Positions 45,491 to 55,258 of a DNA stretch of 64,000 nucleotides are shown in pieces. The stretch's first letter is position 1. Each line of letters opens with the position of its first letter. The stretch covers positions 1 to 64,000 of the forward strand of contig NZ_FOAM01000013.1 of NCBI RefSeq assembly GCF_900109605.1. Reading direction: 5' to 3'. A program made the translations under genes and the position numbers. Origin of the DNA: Xaviernesmea oryzae (lineage in GTDB: Bacteria > Pseudomonadota > Alphaproteobacteria > Rhizobiales > Rhizobiaceae). Under the pieces are notes generated by a model, which was given only the letters and a program-made list of their open reading frames with translations, did no database searches and was not told where the DNA came from.

Positions 45491-45509
45491 CCCGTTTGTC
45501 TCGTCCGTC

Positions 45510-46985
45510 TCAGGCTTCGTGCCAGGTGCGGCCGTCCCGCTCGATCAGCGCGATGGCCTGGCTCGGGCCCCAGGTGCCGGCCGTGTAGCCCTGCGGCTTC
45601 TGACCGACGGAGTCCCAGGCCTTGAGGATCGGATCGACCCAGCGCCATGCCGCCTCGACCTCGTCGCGGCGCATGAACAGCGTCTGGTTGTTGCGCACGA
45701 CGTCCAGAAGCAGCCGTTCGTAAGCATCGGCGCTGCGCACGTTGAAGGCTTCCGAGAAGGTCATGTCCAGCGAGACATTGCGCAGGCGCATGCCGCCCGG
45801 GCCCGGATCCTTGATCATCAGCGACTGCTTGACGCCTTCGTTCGGCTGCAGGCGGATGATCAGCTGGTTGGCCTCTATCCGCCCCGCGCTCTCGTCGAAG
45901 ATCGAATGCGGGATCGGCTTGAAGGTGATGACGATTTCCGACATGCGGGCGGCCATGCGCTTGCCCGTGCGAATATAGAAGGGCACGCCGGCCCAGCGCC
46001 AATTGCCGATCTCCGCCTTGATGGCGACGAAGGTCTCGGTATCCGACTGGCCGCTTTCCAGCTCTTCCAGATAGCCCTTGACCGGGCCGCCGGCAGAGGC
46101 GCCCGCGCGATACTGGCCGCGCACGGTCAGCTTCTCGACATTGGCAGGCGTGATCGGCTTCAGGGCGTTCAGCACCTTCAGCTTCTCGTCGCGTACGGCG
46201 TCCGCGCTCATATTGGTCGGCACTTCCATGGCGACCAAGCAGAGGAGCTGCAGGATGTGGTTCTGCACCATGTCACGCAGCGCGCCGGCCGTGTCGTAAT
46301 AACCGGCACGGCTTTCCAGGCCGACGGATTCCGCGACCGTGATCTGCACATGGTCGATATGGGACGCGTTCCACAGCGGCTCGTAAAGCGCGTTGGCAAA
46401 GCGCAGCGCCATCAGGTTCTGCACCGTTTCCTTGCCGAGATAGTGGTCGATGCGGAAGATCTGCTCTTCGCGGAAGACCTTGCCGATCGTATCGTTCAAG
46501 TCCATCGCCGAAGCCAGATCCTTGCCGATCGGCTTTTCCACGACGATGCGCGTCTGCTTGGTGATCAGCTTGTGGTCGCGGATCTTCTCCGAAATGGCGC
46601 CGAAGATCGCCGGCGCCACGGCCAGATAGAACGCCCGGATCTTGTCCTTGCCGCCATCGTCGAGAAGCTGCTTCAGCTTGTCCCAGCCATTGTCGGACTT
46701 GGCATCGACGGACACATAGAACAGGCTCTCGATAAAGCGCTTGACCTGGTCTTCCTGATATTCGTCGGCCTTCAGATGCTCCTTCAGCGCATTGGTCGCG
46801 AAGGTGCGATATTCCTCATGCGTCAGCGCGCTGCGCGAGGCGCCGATGATGCGGGTGGGCTTGCTCAGCTGTCCGTCCAGCTGGCGGTGATAGAGCGCCG
46901 GTAGGAGCTTTCGCTCGGCCAGGTCGCCCGTGCCGCCGAAGACGACATAGTCGAAAGGTTCAACTGGAATGATCTGACTGCTCAT
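45510..46985 (-). CDS. zwf: Glucose-6-phosphate 1-dehydrogenase Zwf
   Basis: 491-residue NAD(P)-dependent enzyme that oxidises glucose 6-phosphate to 6-phosphogluconolactone. Start ATG at 46985 gives the canonical N-terminus MSSQIIPVEPFDYVVFGGTG with the Rossmann GGTGDLAERKL (17-27). Active-site signature RIDHYLGKE at 178-186. Length equals that of E. coli Zwf (491). It heads the zwf-pgl-edd group on the - strand; upstream sequence is AT-rich (TTTAAATCGATTAGATTATA) and is a probable promoter. Confidence 0.97.
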   Translation of the reverse strand: MSSQIIPVEPFDYVVFGGTGDLAERKLLPALYHRQLDGQLSKPTRIIGASRSALTHEEYRTFATNALKEHLKADEYQEDQVKRFIESLFYVSVDAKSDNGWDKLKQLLDDGGKDKIRAFYLAVAPAIFGAISEKIRDHKLITKQTRIVVEKPIGKDLASAMDLNDTIGKVFREEQIFRIDHYLGKETVQNLMALRFANALYEPLWNASHIDHVQITVAESVGLESRAGYYDTAGALRDMVQNHILQLLCLVAMEVPTNMSADAVRDEKLKVLNALKPITPANVEKLTVRGQYRAGASAGGPVKGYLEELESGQSDTETFVAIKAEIGNWRWAGVPFYIRTGKRMAARMSEIVITFKPIPHSIFDESAGRIEANQLIIRLQPNEGVKQSLMIKDPGPGGMRLRNVSLDMTFSEAFNVRSADAYERLLLDVVRNNQTLFMRRDEVEAAWRWVDPILKAWDSVGQKPQGYTAGTWGPSQAIALIERDGRTWHEA

Positions 46986-47088
46986 AACGTTCGGTCTCGC
47001 TTCCATGCTCAGCGTATAATCTAATCGATTTAAAGACGCTAGTATGACCCCGTCAAAAAAAGCGCCTTCGGCGAAAAATCGGTTCGGC

Positions 47089-48375
47089 TCAGAGCTTGTC
47101 GCGCATGGCATACCAGCTCAATGCGACGAACAAAAGCACGGAACGAAAGTGCCGTCCGCCTGGAAAAGGTGGTACAGGAAGGTTCTTTAAAAGATCGAGT
47201 TCATGCGAGCCGCCAAGCACGGATTGTGCATAAAGGCGACCACAATAATTCGCGAGCATGACGCCATGGCCGGAATATCCGCCGATCGAGGTGACGCCGG
47301 GCATGACCTCGCGCACGAAGGGCCGGCGCGGCAGGGTAATGCCGACGGAGCCGCCCCAGGCATGGGTGATCTCGACATTCTTCAGCTGCGGATAGACCTG
47401 CGTGATCTGGCCACGGATCGGCCCCGCCAGATCCTTCGGACTATCCGCCGTGTAGGCCTCCCGCCCGCCGAAGAGCAGCCGGCCATCCGGGCTCTTGCGA
47501 AAATAGCGCACGACGAAGCGGCTGTCGGCCACTGATTGGCCTTCCGGCAAGACCTCGGGGAAATCCGTCAGCGGCAGCGTGGCACCGATGAAGGAGCGGA
47601 TCGGCATGACGTGATCGGCCGTCTTCGGCTCCAGCGTGCCGATGTGGCCATTGCAGGCGATCAGCGCGCGATCGGCGCGAATGGTTCCTTGGCTGGTCTC
47701 GATCTCGATCTTGCTGCCCTTTCGGACAATGCGGTTGGCCTTCGTCTGTTCATGCAGCGCCGCCCCGGCGGCGGCGGCCGCGTTGGCAAGGCCGATCACC
47801 AGCTTCATCGGATGGATATGGCCCGTGCCGCCGTCCTCGATGCCGAGCGCATAATGGCGTGAGCCGAGCTTGGCCTCGACGGCTTCACGATCGAGATAGG
47901 TCAGATGCGGATAGTCGTAGCGATTGGCGAGTGTTTCGACATAGTGCCGATAGTCGCGCTCGCACGCCTGCTTATGCGTGACGGAGAGATGGCCCGGTCG
48001 GTAGTCGATGTCGAGCGCTTCGCTGCGGGCAAAGTCGAGAAGCGCGCGCTTGGCATGTTCGGCCATGTCGAACAGCGCCTTGGCCCGTTCATAACCGAGC
48101 AGCTTTTCCAGCTCGTCCACTTCGTTGCGCTGGCCGGTGCCGAGCTGGCCGCCATTGCGCCCGGAGGCGCCGTCGCCGAAGCGGCAGCCGTCCACCAGAA
48201 CGACATCGACACCGTGGCGGGCAAGATGCAGGGCGGCGTTGAGGCCGGTGAAGCCGCCGCCAATAATGGCGACATCGGCGCTGCGGCTGCCGCCGAGTGG
48301 CGGAAAGGCGGGTCTTGGCCCGGCCGTTTCTTCATAGAGAGAGATGCCCGGCGAGATCGGGCTCTGCCACGCCAT
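47089..48375 (-). CDS. puuB: FAD-dependent amine oxidoreductase, PuuB-like
   Basis: 428-residue FAD oxidoreductase of the DadA/glycine-oxidase-like family. The start at 48375 (TGAGG upstream) is preferred; a GTG at 48387 overlaps the previous stop. ADV AIIGGGFTGLNAALHLA motif (GxGxxG Rossmann) is at about 35-55, and the C-terminus contains the SIGGYSGHGVMLANYCGRLY flavin-binding block. Immediately after a glutamine-synthetase-like gene, this matches PuuB, which oxidises gamma-glutamylputrescine. It has a terminal hydrophobic helix (RSVLLFVALSWYAM), unusual for a soluble oxidase. Confidence 0.75.
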   Translation of the reverse strand: MAWQSPISPGISLYEETAGPRPAFPPLGGSRSADVAIIGGGFTGLNAALHLARHGVDVVLVDGCRFGDGASGRNGGQLGTGQRNEVDELEKLLGYERAKALFDMAEHAKRALLDFARSEALDIDYRPGHLSVTHKQACERDYRHYVETLANRYDYPHLTYLDREAVEAKLGSRHYALGIEDGGTGHIHPMKLVIGLANAAAAAGAALHEQTKANRIVRKGSKIEIETSQGTIRADRALIACNGHIGTLEPKTADHVMPIRSFIGATLPLTDFPEVLPEGQSVADSRFVVRYFRKSPDGRLLFGGREAYTADSPKDLAGPIRGQITQVYPQLKNVEITHAWGGSVGITLPRRPFVREVMPGVTSIGGYSGHGVMLANYCGRLYAQSVLGGSHELDLLKNLPVPPFPGGRHFRSVLLFVALSWYAMRDKL

Positions 48376-48383
48376 CCGCGGCC

Positions 48384-49817
48384 TCACACGTTGAGGAGCA
48401 GGAACTCCCGCTCCCAGGGACTGATCACCTGCATGAAGGTCTCGAACTCGCCACGCTTGATGCCGCCATAGATGGCGATGAACTCGGCCGAGAAGACCTC
48501 CACGAGGTCTGGATCCGATTCCAGCGCGGAAATGGCCTCCAGCAGGCCGCGCGGCAGGTCGATGGTCTTGTCGTTGACCGTGTCATCCGACGGCGCGGTC
48601 GGCTCGAGCTGCTTGACCAGACCGAGATAGCCGCAGCCGAGCGAAGCGGCGAGCGCCAGATAAGGGTTTGCGTCCGAGCTCGGCAGCCGGTTTTCCACCC
48701 GTCTGGCCGAGGGTTCCGAAACCGGAACGCGGAAGGCCGTGGTGCGGTTGTCATAGCCCCAGGCATTGTTGACGGGCGCGGACATGTCGGGCGTCAGGCG
48801 GCGATAGGAGTTCACATAAGGTGCGATCATCGACAGCGCCTTGGGCATGTAATGCTGCATGCCGCCGATGAAATGGAAGAACTCCGGCGAGGGTGTGCCG
48901 TCGAGATTGGAGAACAGGTTGCGGCCCGTATTGATCTCGACCACCGACTGATGGATGTGCATGGCCGAGCCCGGCTGCCCCTGCATCGGCTTGGCCATGA
49001 AGGTGGCGAAGATGCCATGCTTCAGCGCTGCCTCGCGGATCGTCCGCTTGAACAGGAAAACCTGGTCGGCCAGCTCGATCGGATCGCCATGGCGAATATT
49101 GATCTCGAGCTGGGCCGGGCCTTCCTCGTGGATCAGCGTGTCGATCTCCAGACCCTGCTTTTCGGAGAAATGGTAGATGTCGTCGATCAATTCGTCGAAT
49201 TCGTTGACGCCAGCAATGGAATAGGCCTGGCCGCCATTGATCGACCGTCCGGAGCGGCCTTTGGGCGGGCGCAGCGGATAGTCGGGATCGTCATTCTGGG
49301 CGACCAGGTAAAATTCGATTTCCGGGGCGACGACGGGTTTCCAGCCGCGTTGGCGATAGAGCGCCAGAACGTTCTTCAGCACATTGCGCGGCGTGTAGGG
49401 AACGTCCTCGCCCTTGGAGCCGGCGATATCGCAGATCACCTGCGCAGTCGGGTCGCTTTCCCAGGGGACGATGGAGAGCGTCGACAGGTCCGGTACGAGC
49501 TTGATGTCGCTGTCACGCGAATCATAGCGGAAATCGCCCGTTTCCTCAGGATATTCGCCCGAAATCGTATGGCGATAGAGTGCTGAGGGCAGGGCGAGCG
49601 AGGTGTTGGAGGTGAATTTCGAGGTCGGCATCATCTTGCCGCGCGGCACGCCGGCAATGTCGGGCGTGATGCATTCGATGTCCTCGACGCCGCGGATCTT
49701 CAGCCAGTCGGCCGCTTCCTTCCAGGTTCTGACTCCGCGGGCGGACTGCAGCGCGATAGGGATGTCTTCATCCTTGACCGGGTCCTTCGTTTCGTCATGA
49801 GCAGGGGTCAGCGGCAT
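48384..49817 (-). CDS. puuA: Glutamine synthetase family protein, PuuA-like
   Basis: 477-residue GS-fold enzyme. The N-terminal domain has a CITPDIAGVPRGKMMPTSKF start, and the catalytic domain has VAPEIEFYLVAQNDDPDYPL, GPAQLEINIRHGDPIELADQ, GSAMHIHQSV (metal/His ligand) and RVENRLPSSDANPYLALAAS. It lacks the tyrosine-adenylylation loop typical of GlnA and is paired with a PuuB-like FAD gene. That fits gamma-glutamylputrescine synthetase, glutamylating putrescine imported by PotFGHI. A generic GlnT-like ligase is the alternative. Confidence 0.75.
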   Translation of the reverse strand: MPLTPAHDETKDPVKDEDIPIALQSARGVRTWKEAADWLKIRGVEDIECITPDIAGVPRGKMMPTSKFTSNTSLALPSALYRHTISGEYPEETGDFRYDSRDSDIKLVPDLSTLSIVPWESDPTAQVICDIAGSKGEDVPYTPRNVLKNVLALYRQRGWKPVVAPEIEFYLVAQNDDPDYPLRPPKGRSGRSINGGQAYSIAGVNEFDELIDDIYHFSEKQGLEIDTLIHEEGPAQLEINIRHGDPIELADQVFLFKRTIREAALKHGIFATFMAKPMQGQPGSAMHIHQSVVEINTGRNLFSNLDGTPSPEFFHFIGGMQHYMPKALSMIAPYVNSYRRLTPDMSAPVNNAWGYDNRTTAFRVPVSEPSARRVENRLPSSDANPYLALAASLGCGYLGLVKQLEPTAPSDDTVNDKTIDLPRGLLEAISALESDPDLVEVFSAEFIAIYGGIKRGEFETFMQVISPWEREFLLLNV

Positions 49818-50017
49818 AAAGTCCTCAAAAGGCCGTTGCGGATGGCCTGATCATAGCCGGCGACACGCCTTTGGCTATGGGGCTGGTTGAAAAAGCCGCT
49901 GCTGAAGGACGGATTTGATCGCGGCTTGAACCTGCCGCGTCGCTTCGGCTCTTGCCCGCCGGGTGCCGATCTGCCAGAGCGGCCTTGGCAAGGTATGAAA
50001 CGAAGCGGAAATCGAAC

Positions 50018-51262
50018 GTGCGCGATCATTTCGATGTGGCGGTGATCGGAGCGGGGGCCGCCGGCATGATGGCGGCGATGACAGCCGGCCGGCGCGGCCG
50101 CCGTGTCGTCGTCATCGACCATGCAAAAGCCCCGGGCGAAAAGATCCGCATTTCCGGCGGCGGCCGCTGCAATTTCACCAATCTCAGAACGGCGCCTTCG
50201 GCCTTTCTCTCGGCCAATCCGCATTTCGCCAAGTCAGCGCTTGCCCGCTTCACGCCCCAGGATTTTCTCGCCATGGTCGAAGCCCGTGGCATTTCCTGGC
50301 ATGAGAAGACGCTTGGCCAGCTCTTCTGCGATGGCAGCGCGCGCGAGATCGTGGCGCTCCTGACCGACGGCATGGCCGAGGCGGGCGTCGATCTCCGGCT
50401 CGGTCAGACGATCGAGAAGGTGGAGCGCCGCGCCGATGGTGCCTTTGGCGTCCAGCTCGCCGCTGGCCTTGTTACGGCGCAGCGTCTGATCGTGGCGAGC
50501 GGCGGCAAGTCGATTCCGAAGATGGGCGCAACGGGCTTTGCCTATCGCCTGGCCGAAAGCTTCGGCCTGCCTCTCGTCGAAACCCGGCCCGGCCTAGTGC
50601 CGCTAACGCTCGATCCGCAGCAGCTGGCCGATTATGCCGATCTCACCGGCATCGCCCTGCCGGTGTCCGTCCGGGCTGTGGGCGCGGACGCAGGGCAGGG
50701 GGGTGGACGCAAAGCGGACAAACGCCCGGCCTTTCGCGAGGCGATGCTGTTCACGCATCGCGGTCTCAGTGGCCCGGCGATCCTGCAGATTTCGTCCTAT
50801 TGGCGCGAGGGCGAAACGATCGCGATCGACCTCATTCCAGAGATGGACTTGGCCGGCCATCTCAAGACGCTCCGCCGGCAGGCGGGCCGCCAGCAGCTGC
50901 GCGGCGTTCTGGCCGACTTCATGCCAAAGCGGCTGGTCCAGCTGCTTCTGCCTGAACTTGCGAAAGTGGCAGGCAAGGTGCCGGAGACGCCGCTGGCCGA
51001 CTATTCGGATGCCGCAATCGGCGCGCTTGTCGGCGCTTTGAAAGATTTTACGCTCAAGCCCGCGGGCTCCGAGGGCTATCGGACGGCAGAGGTGACGCTC
51101 GGCGGCGTCGATACGAAAGCCCTGCATTCGCGCAGCATGGAAGCGCAGGCCGTTCCGGGCCTTCATTTCATCGGCGAATGCGTCGATGTCACAGGCTGGC
51201 TGGGGGGCTATAATTTCCAATGGGCCTGGGCATCGGGCTTCTCGGCCGGCCAGTCCGCGTGA
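50018..51262 (+). CDS. NAD(P)/FAD-dependent oxidoreductase, HI0933 family
   Basis: 414-residue flavoprotein. The start is at GTG 50018, which gives RDHFDVAVIGAGAAGMMAAM, the FAD-binding GxGxxG region; the open frame before this has no protein similarity. GEKIRISGGGRCNFTN (about 45-60) and the C-terminal LGGVDTKALHSRSMEAQ and GECVDVTGWLGGYNFQWAWA blocks are hallmarks of the HI0933-like family. Reaction unknown; the family resembles tricarballylate-type and RNA-modifying flavoproteins. It stands alone, divergent from the puu-like genes. Confidence 0.9.
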   Translation: MRDHFDVAVIGAGAAGMMAAMTAGRRGRRVVVIDHAKAPGEKIRISGGGRCNFTNLRTAPSAFLSANPHFAKSALARFTPQDFLAMVEARGISWHEKTLGQLFCDGSAREIVALLTDGMAEAGVDLRLGQTIEKVERRADGAFGVQLAAGLVTAQRLIVASGGKSIPKMGATGFAYRLAESFGLPLVETRPGLVPLTLDPQQLADYADLTGIALPVSVRAVGADAGQGGGRKADKRPAFREAMLFTHRGLSGPAILQISSYWREGETIAIDLIPEMDLAGHLKTLRRQAGRQQLRGVLADFMPKRLVQLLLPELAKVAGKVPETPLADYSDAAIGALVGALKDFTLKPAGSEGYRTAEVTLGGVDTKALHSRSMEAQAVPGLHFIGECVDVTGWLGGYNFQWAWASGFSAGQSA

Positions 51263-51511
51263 TGCGGGGTGCGACAAAAGCGACACCTCGCCTTAACGAA
51301 GGCGAAAAGATCAGGCGCGGCTTTGAAAATCTGTACACGCCTTCTTAAATTTCTTGCGTGACGCTTGAGAGACGTCCGAATTCTTGGCTCAGGCCACATC
51401 CTATGTGATCAAGTTGAGCGTCGGATTGTTCTTCGCGGATGCCACATGTTTGATCTGGCGAAGCAGCACGAACAGGTCTATCTTCAGGCTTTGAACGAAA
51501 GGATATGCCCC
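51263..51511 (+). other. Intergenic region upstream of the small membrane protein
   Basis: 249 bases, AT-richer (51340-51380) than the surroundings, with no gene. It probably contains the promoter of the small gene at 51512. Confidence 0.4.
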
Positions 51512-51664
51512 ATGCACCCCAATCGCCGTCGTTCAACCGCCCGTGCCATCGCGATCGCCAAGACCGAGGATGCCGGACGCCAGACGCTGATCCTCGCCGT
51601 CTCCGTGACGATGGCCGCCGCAACGGGCCTCGCCTTCCTCGTGCATGCCTTTTCCCTGATCTGA
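51512..51664 (+). CDS. Candidate small membrane protein (50 aa)
   Basis: 50-residue protein. The ATG at 51512 is preceded by GAAAGGA at 8-9 bases, a good ribosome-binding site. The first 24 residues are basic (HPNRRRSTARAIAIAKTEDA), and the last 26 are one hydrophobic helix (LILAVSVTMAAATGLAFLVH). The positive-inside layout supports a single-pass inner-membrane protein with its C-terminus in the periplasm. An upstream start at 51365 would give 99 residues. No family is recognised. Confidence 0.5.
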   Translation: MHPNRRRSTARAIAIAKTEDAGRQTLILAVSVTMAAATGLAFLVHAFSLI

Positions 51665-52337
51665 GCCGATCGCTCCGGCGGCATTCTGCCTTCGCGAAAC
51701 GCGTGCACAATGTCGATCACGTCAGGTATTCCGCGCGACCCATGCTTGAATCGCTTCAGACTTAAGCGATCATGCACCACGTCTTCTCCGCTCTTCCTGC
51801 CATAAGGCAGAGATTGCGTACGCTGTTCGTTTTTGCGTCGCCTGCTGCTTCGGCGATGGCGGCCCTTCGGCATCAACGGATGGAATGAGCCGTGTGCCTC
51901 GCCTATTCGTCTATCGAAGCTGGCTTCGGGATAGACTGATTTTGTGACGGCCGTAAAACAGCCTTGCCGTTTGCCCCATCCGCCTCCCACGTGATTGCTC
52001 GCCATGAGCGACAGGTGGGATCTTGCAGGCTCTCTCAAATGGGCTTGCACCAGGCCGTTTGGTCCGGGCACGCTTATGACTTGTCCCACGCCGGCTTCAG
52101 CCGCACTGCGTGTCTTCCTGCTCCAGTTGCAACGCCTGATTCCTTTTATGAAACCTTTAACGGACGCTCTGTTAGCGTTCGGAAGATTGGACGCTTTGCG
52201 GCCGTCGTCTACGTGGCTTCATGCTCTGGGACGAGACTGGTAACGGCGACCGAGAGGGAACGTGCCATAGACCGTTGCTGCATGCCGAGCGCGATGCGCT
52301 GGCCGGACGATCATGGGCTTTGTGGAGGCTGCTGCTC
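51665..52337 (+). other. Long region upstream of the chemoreceptor
   Basis: 673 bases; open frames are scattered on both strands but none has a convincing start and domain. It probably carries the chemoreceptor promoter. I see no clear terminator or repeat. It could hold a small RNA or short gene that I cannot identify. Confidence 0.4.
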
Positions 52338-54872
52338 ATGTTCATCGACCGGATTCTTGCACGCTTCAAGATCCAGACCAAGGTCATCCTCTTCGTCGCA
52401 CCCTTCGTGGCGGGCATCACCATCGTCGGTGCCACCGGCCTTTACGCATCCGGCCTTCTGCAGGCGCGCATGGAAACATCGAATGGTATTCTGCAGTCGC
52501 TGACTGGCTTCAAGGATGTCTATGCCGGCATGAGCCGCTTTCTCCAAGCGCCGTCGATCCAGGCGCGCGATGAGCTGGCGTCGCGGCTTTCCGCCCAGCA
52601 GGACCTGCTGAAGCAGACTCTGGCGACGGTCGACGATGCGCAGAGCCGGGCGGGTCTACAAGGCGCAATCGATGACAGCGGCAAGATCGCCGGCCGGATC
52701 GGAGATCTCTGGACTCTTTACGAGGGTGAGACCAGCCTGCGCGCCTCCATGACCAGCTCACTCGGCAATTTGCTGGGCGTGCAGGTGAAGATCCTCGAAG
52801 AGGCCACCAAGATGGAGCGCGGCGTACGCCAGAGCGAGGAGGCTGCCAAGAGCCTTCTGCGCGAGGCCGATCGTCTGACCTCGGCCGCCGATCTCCTCAG
52901 CGGTATCATGAGCGCCTATGCGCGTGCCGCCACGCCGGACGACAAGATCAAACTCGCCAACCAGAACTACGGTGACCTGACCAAGGTCCAGCGCAAGATC
53001 GTTTCGGCTCTGCCGGAAAACCAGAAGGCCGTGGCCGAAACCTTCCGCTCGACGGTGAGCGATATCGGCGCGCTGCTCGAGAAAAAGGAAGTGAGCCCGG
53101 AGGCCGCCGATGCGCTGAGCCGGTTGATCGGTCGCTTCCGCAACAATGGTGCGCAGTTCCTCACAGCCGCCAATGTCAAGATGCGCGATGCCACCACCAC
53201 CTTCGGCAAGCTCGATGCGCCGCTGGTCAAGGCCAGCACGGTGCTGAACCAGACGCGCAAGCTGGTCAATTCGGTCTATTCGATCCGCATCGCGGCGGCG
53301 AGTTTCCTGGAAAAGCCGGATCAGTCTGGCCGTGACCGGCTGCAGCGCGAGTTCAAGGCCGTCAATGACGATATCCAGACGCTCGCCAGCAGCGCCGGCG
53401 ATCTGCCCTTCTTCCGCGACCTGTCCGGCTCGATCAAGCCGATCCTCGACAAGATGGATGCCGACAGCCGCTCGCTGGTCGAGATGAGCGAAAAGCGCCA
53501 CAACCAGTTCGTCGCAGCAGGCCAGGAGATCGATATCATCTGGAGCCAGCTGTCCAGCTTCGCTGACGGTCAGAAGCTTGCCGCCGCTAACGAGCGCAGC
53601 CGCGCCAATCTGGTTTCGATCCTGGTGATCGCGTCCGGCGTGATCATCGCGCTTCTGGCCGGTGCCGCACTGGTGATGACGCTCAAAGGCCCGATCGGCC
53701 AGATCACCCGCGCCATGCGCCGTCTGTCGGAGGGCGATCTCGACGTCGCGCTGTCTGGCGAGGACCGCCGCGACGAGATCGGCGACATGGCGCGCGCGCT
53801 TGTCGTCTTCAAGGACAATGCGCTGGCCAAGGTGCGCGTCGAGGCGGAATCGGTCGCCCAGCGGGCCGAGGCGGAGGCCGAGCGCGCCCGTAACGATGCC
53901 GAAAAGCGCCTGGTCGATAGCCAGATCGAATTTGCCGTCGGCGCCTTGGCCGAAGGGCTGGGCCGTCTTGCCCAAGGCGATCTCAGCGAGACCATCACTA
54001 CGCCGTTCCACGGCCGGCTGGAGCAGTTGCGCCAGGACTTCAATGGTTCGCTCCAGCGCCTGCAGGACACGCTGGCGCAGATCCGTGCTAACGCGCTCGC
54101 TATCCAGACCAGCGGCAATGAGATGCATGGATCGGCGGATGCGCTGTCGAAGCGCACCGAAGCCCAGGCTGCCTCGCTCGAACAGACGGCGGCCGCGGTG
54201 GACGAGATTACCGTCACCGTCCGCTCTTCCGCTGCCCGTGCGGCCGAAGCGCATGATGCTGTGGAGGAAACCCGCCGCAATGCCGACAATTCCGCGACGG
54301 TCGTCGCCAATGCGATTGCCGCCATGGGGCGGATCGAAACCGCCTCCGGGCAGATCCAGCAGATCATCGAGGTGATCGACGAGATCGCCTTCCAGACCAA
54401 TCTGCTGGCGCTCAATGCCGGCATCGAGGCCGCGCGCGCGGGCGAGGCGGGCAAGGGTTTCGCCGTCGTCGCCCAGGAAGTGCGCGAACTTGCGCAGCGC
54501 TCGGCAGGCGCGGCCAAGGAAATCAAGGAGCTGATCGGCAAATCCACGGCCGAAGTCGGCATCGGCGCGCGGCTGGTGCAGGAAACCGGCGCGGTGCTCT
54601 CCGGCATCAGCCAGCAGATCGTCACCGTCAACCACCATGTGGAATCGATTGCTACGGCCAGCCGCGACCAGGCGGCCGCGCTGAACGAGGTCAATGGCTC
54701 CGTCAACCATATGGACCAGATGACCCAGCAGAATGCCAGCATGGTGGAACTGACCACGGCCGCCAGCCGCACCCTGGCCGAACAGGCCGATGCCCTGATG
54801 ATGCTGGTCGATCGGTTCCGCCTCAATGCCGAGAGCCTACGCTCTGCCGGCCCATCGCGCCTTGCCGCGTGA
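52338..54872 (+). CDS. Methyl-accepting chemotaxis protein with long sensor domain
   Basis: 844-residue chemoreceptor. The ATG at 52338 follows GGAGG; the frame is open 39 codons further. TM1 at about 16-41; a large helical periplasmic sensor region at about 42-422; TM2 at about 423-446; a HAMP at about 447-500 and a second HAMP-like segment at about 535-590 ([18 protein letters not shown]); and the signalling hairpin tip at about 679-720 ([20 protein letters not shown], then [19 protein letters not shown]). It ends SRLAA, without the C-terminal pentapeptide for CheR docking. It signals through CheA/CheW, feeding the flagellar motor encoded earlier. Ligand unknown. Confidence 0.93.
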   Translation: MFIDRILARFKIQTKVILFVAPFVAGITIVGATGLYASGLLQARMETSNGILQSLTGFKDVYAGMSRFLQAPSIQARDELASRLSAQQDLLKQTLATVDDAQSRAGLQGAIDDSGKIAGRIGDLWTLYEGETSLRASMTSSLGNLLGVQVKILEEATKMERGVRQSEEAAKSLLREADRLTSAADLLSGIMSAYARAATPDDKIKLANQNYGDLTKVQRKIVSALPENQKAVAETFRSTVSDIGALLEKKEVSPEAADALSRLIGRFRNNGAQFLTAANVKMRDATTTFGKLDAPLVKASTVLNQTRKLVNSVYSIRIAAASFLEKPDQSGRDRLQREFKAVNDDIQTLASSAGDLPFFRDLSGSIKPILDKMDADSRSLVEMSEKRHNQFVAAGQEIDIIWSQLSSFADGQKLAAANERSRANLVSILVIASGVIIALLAGAALVMTLKGPIGQITRAMRRLSEGDLDVALSGEDRRDEIGDMARALVVFKDNALAKVRVEAESVAQRAEAEAERARNDAEKRLVDSQIEFAVGALAEGLGRLAQGDLSETITTPFHGRLEQLRQDFNGSLQRLQDTLAQIRANALAIQTSGNEMHGSADALSKRTEAQAASLEQTAAAVDEITVTVRSSAARAAEAHDAVEETRRNADNSATVVANAIAAMGRIETASGQIQQIIEVIDEIAFQTNLLALNAGIEAARAGEAGKGFAVVAQEVRELAQRSAGAAKEIKELIGKSTAEVGIGARLVQETGAVLSGISQQIVTVNHHVESIATASRDQAAALNEVNGSVNHMDQMTQQNASMVELTTAASRTLAEQADALMMLVDRFRLNAESLRSAGPSRLAA

Positions 54873-55164
54873 ACGTCAACGGCCTCGAGCAACCTGCCGC
54901 CCCGTTCAAGGGGCGGCACCCCGTATCGCCGGCTGCCGCTGATGGCTGCGCCGCTTGATCCTTGGTCCATGCTTTGCGGCCTGCAGAACGGCTCAGCCGC
55001 TCCTTCAGCCACAGCATGATGCGGCGCAACAGGCGCCGGTTTCGTCGCGCCTCAGCGACCTTTGCTTCGATCATCGCCATTTCGGACGGCCCGCGCCGCT
55101 CGATCTCGCGCAGGATCTTCGTCTCGGCATCGATAATTTGACTGATCAGAAACATGTCCATCAT
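54823..55164 (-). CDS. Small hypothetical protein
   Basis: 113-residue candidate. The ATG at 55164 follows GGAGA. The first 60 residues ([20 protein letters not shown], then [18 protein letters not shown]) form charged amphipathic helices; the tail is Gly/Ala/Arg-rich. Its 3' end overlaps the end of the chemoreceptor gene by 50 bases on the other strand, and its 5' end is 94 bases from the divergent LysR gene. No family is recognised. Moderate support from the ribosome-binding site and helical content only. Confidence 0.45.
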   Translation of the reverse strand: MMDMFLISQIIDAETKILREIERRGPSEMAMIEAKVAEARRNRRLLRRIMLWLKERLSRSAGRKAWTKDQAAQPSAAAGDTGCRPLNGAAGCSRPLTFTRQGAMGRQSVGSRH

Positions 55165-55258
55165 CGCGCATCTCCGCAGGTTTTGTGAAGGGACGAGCCG
55201 ATGGTAATTTTCAGTGGAGGATTGACATAGGTGTGTTTCAGCATGTTGTCTTTCACCC

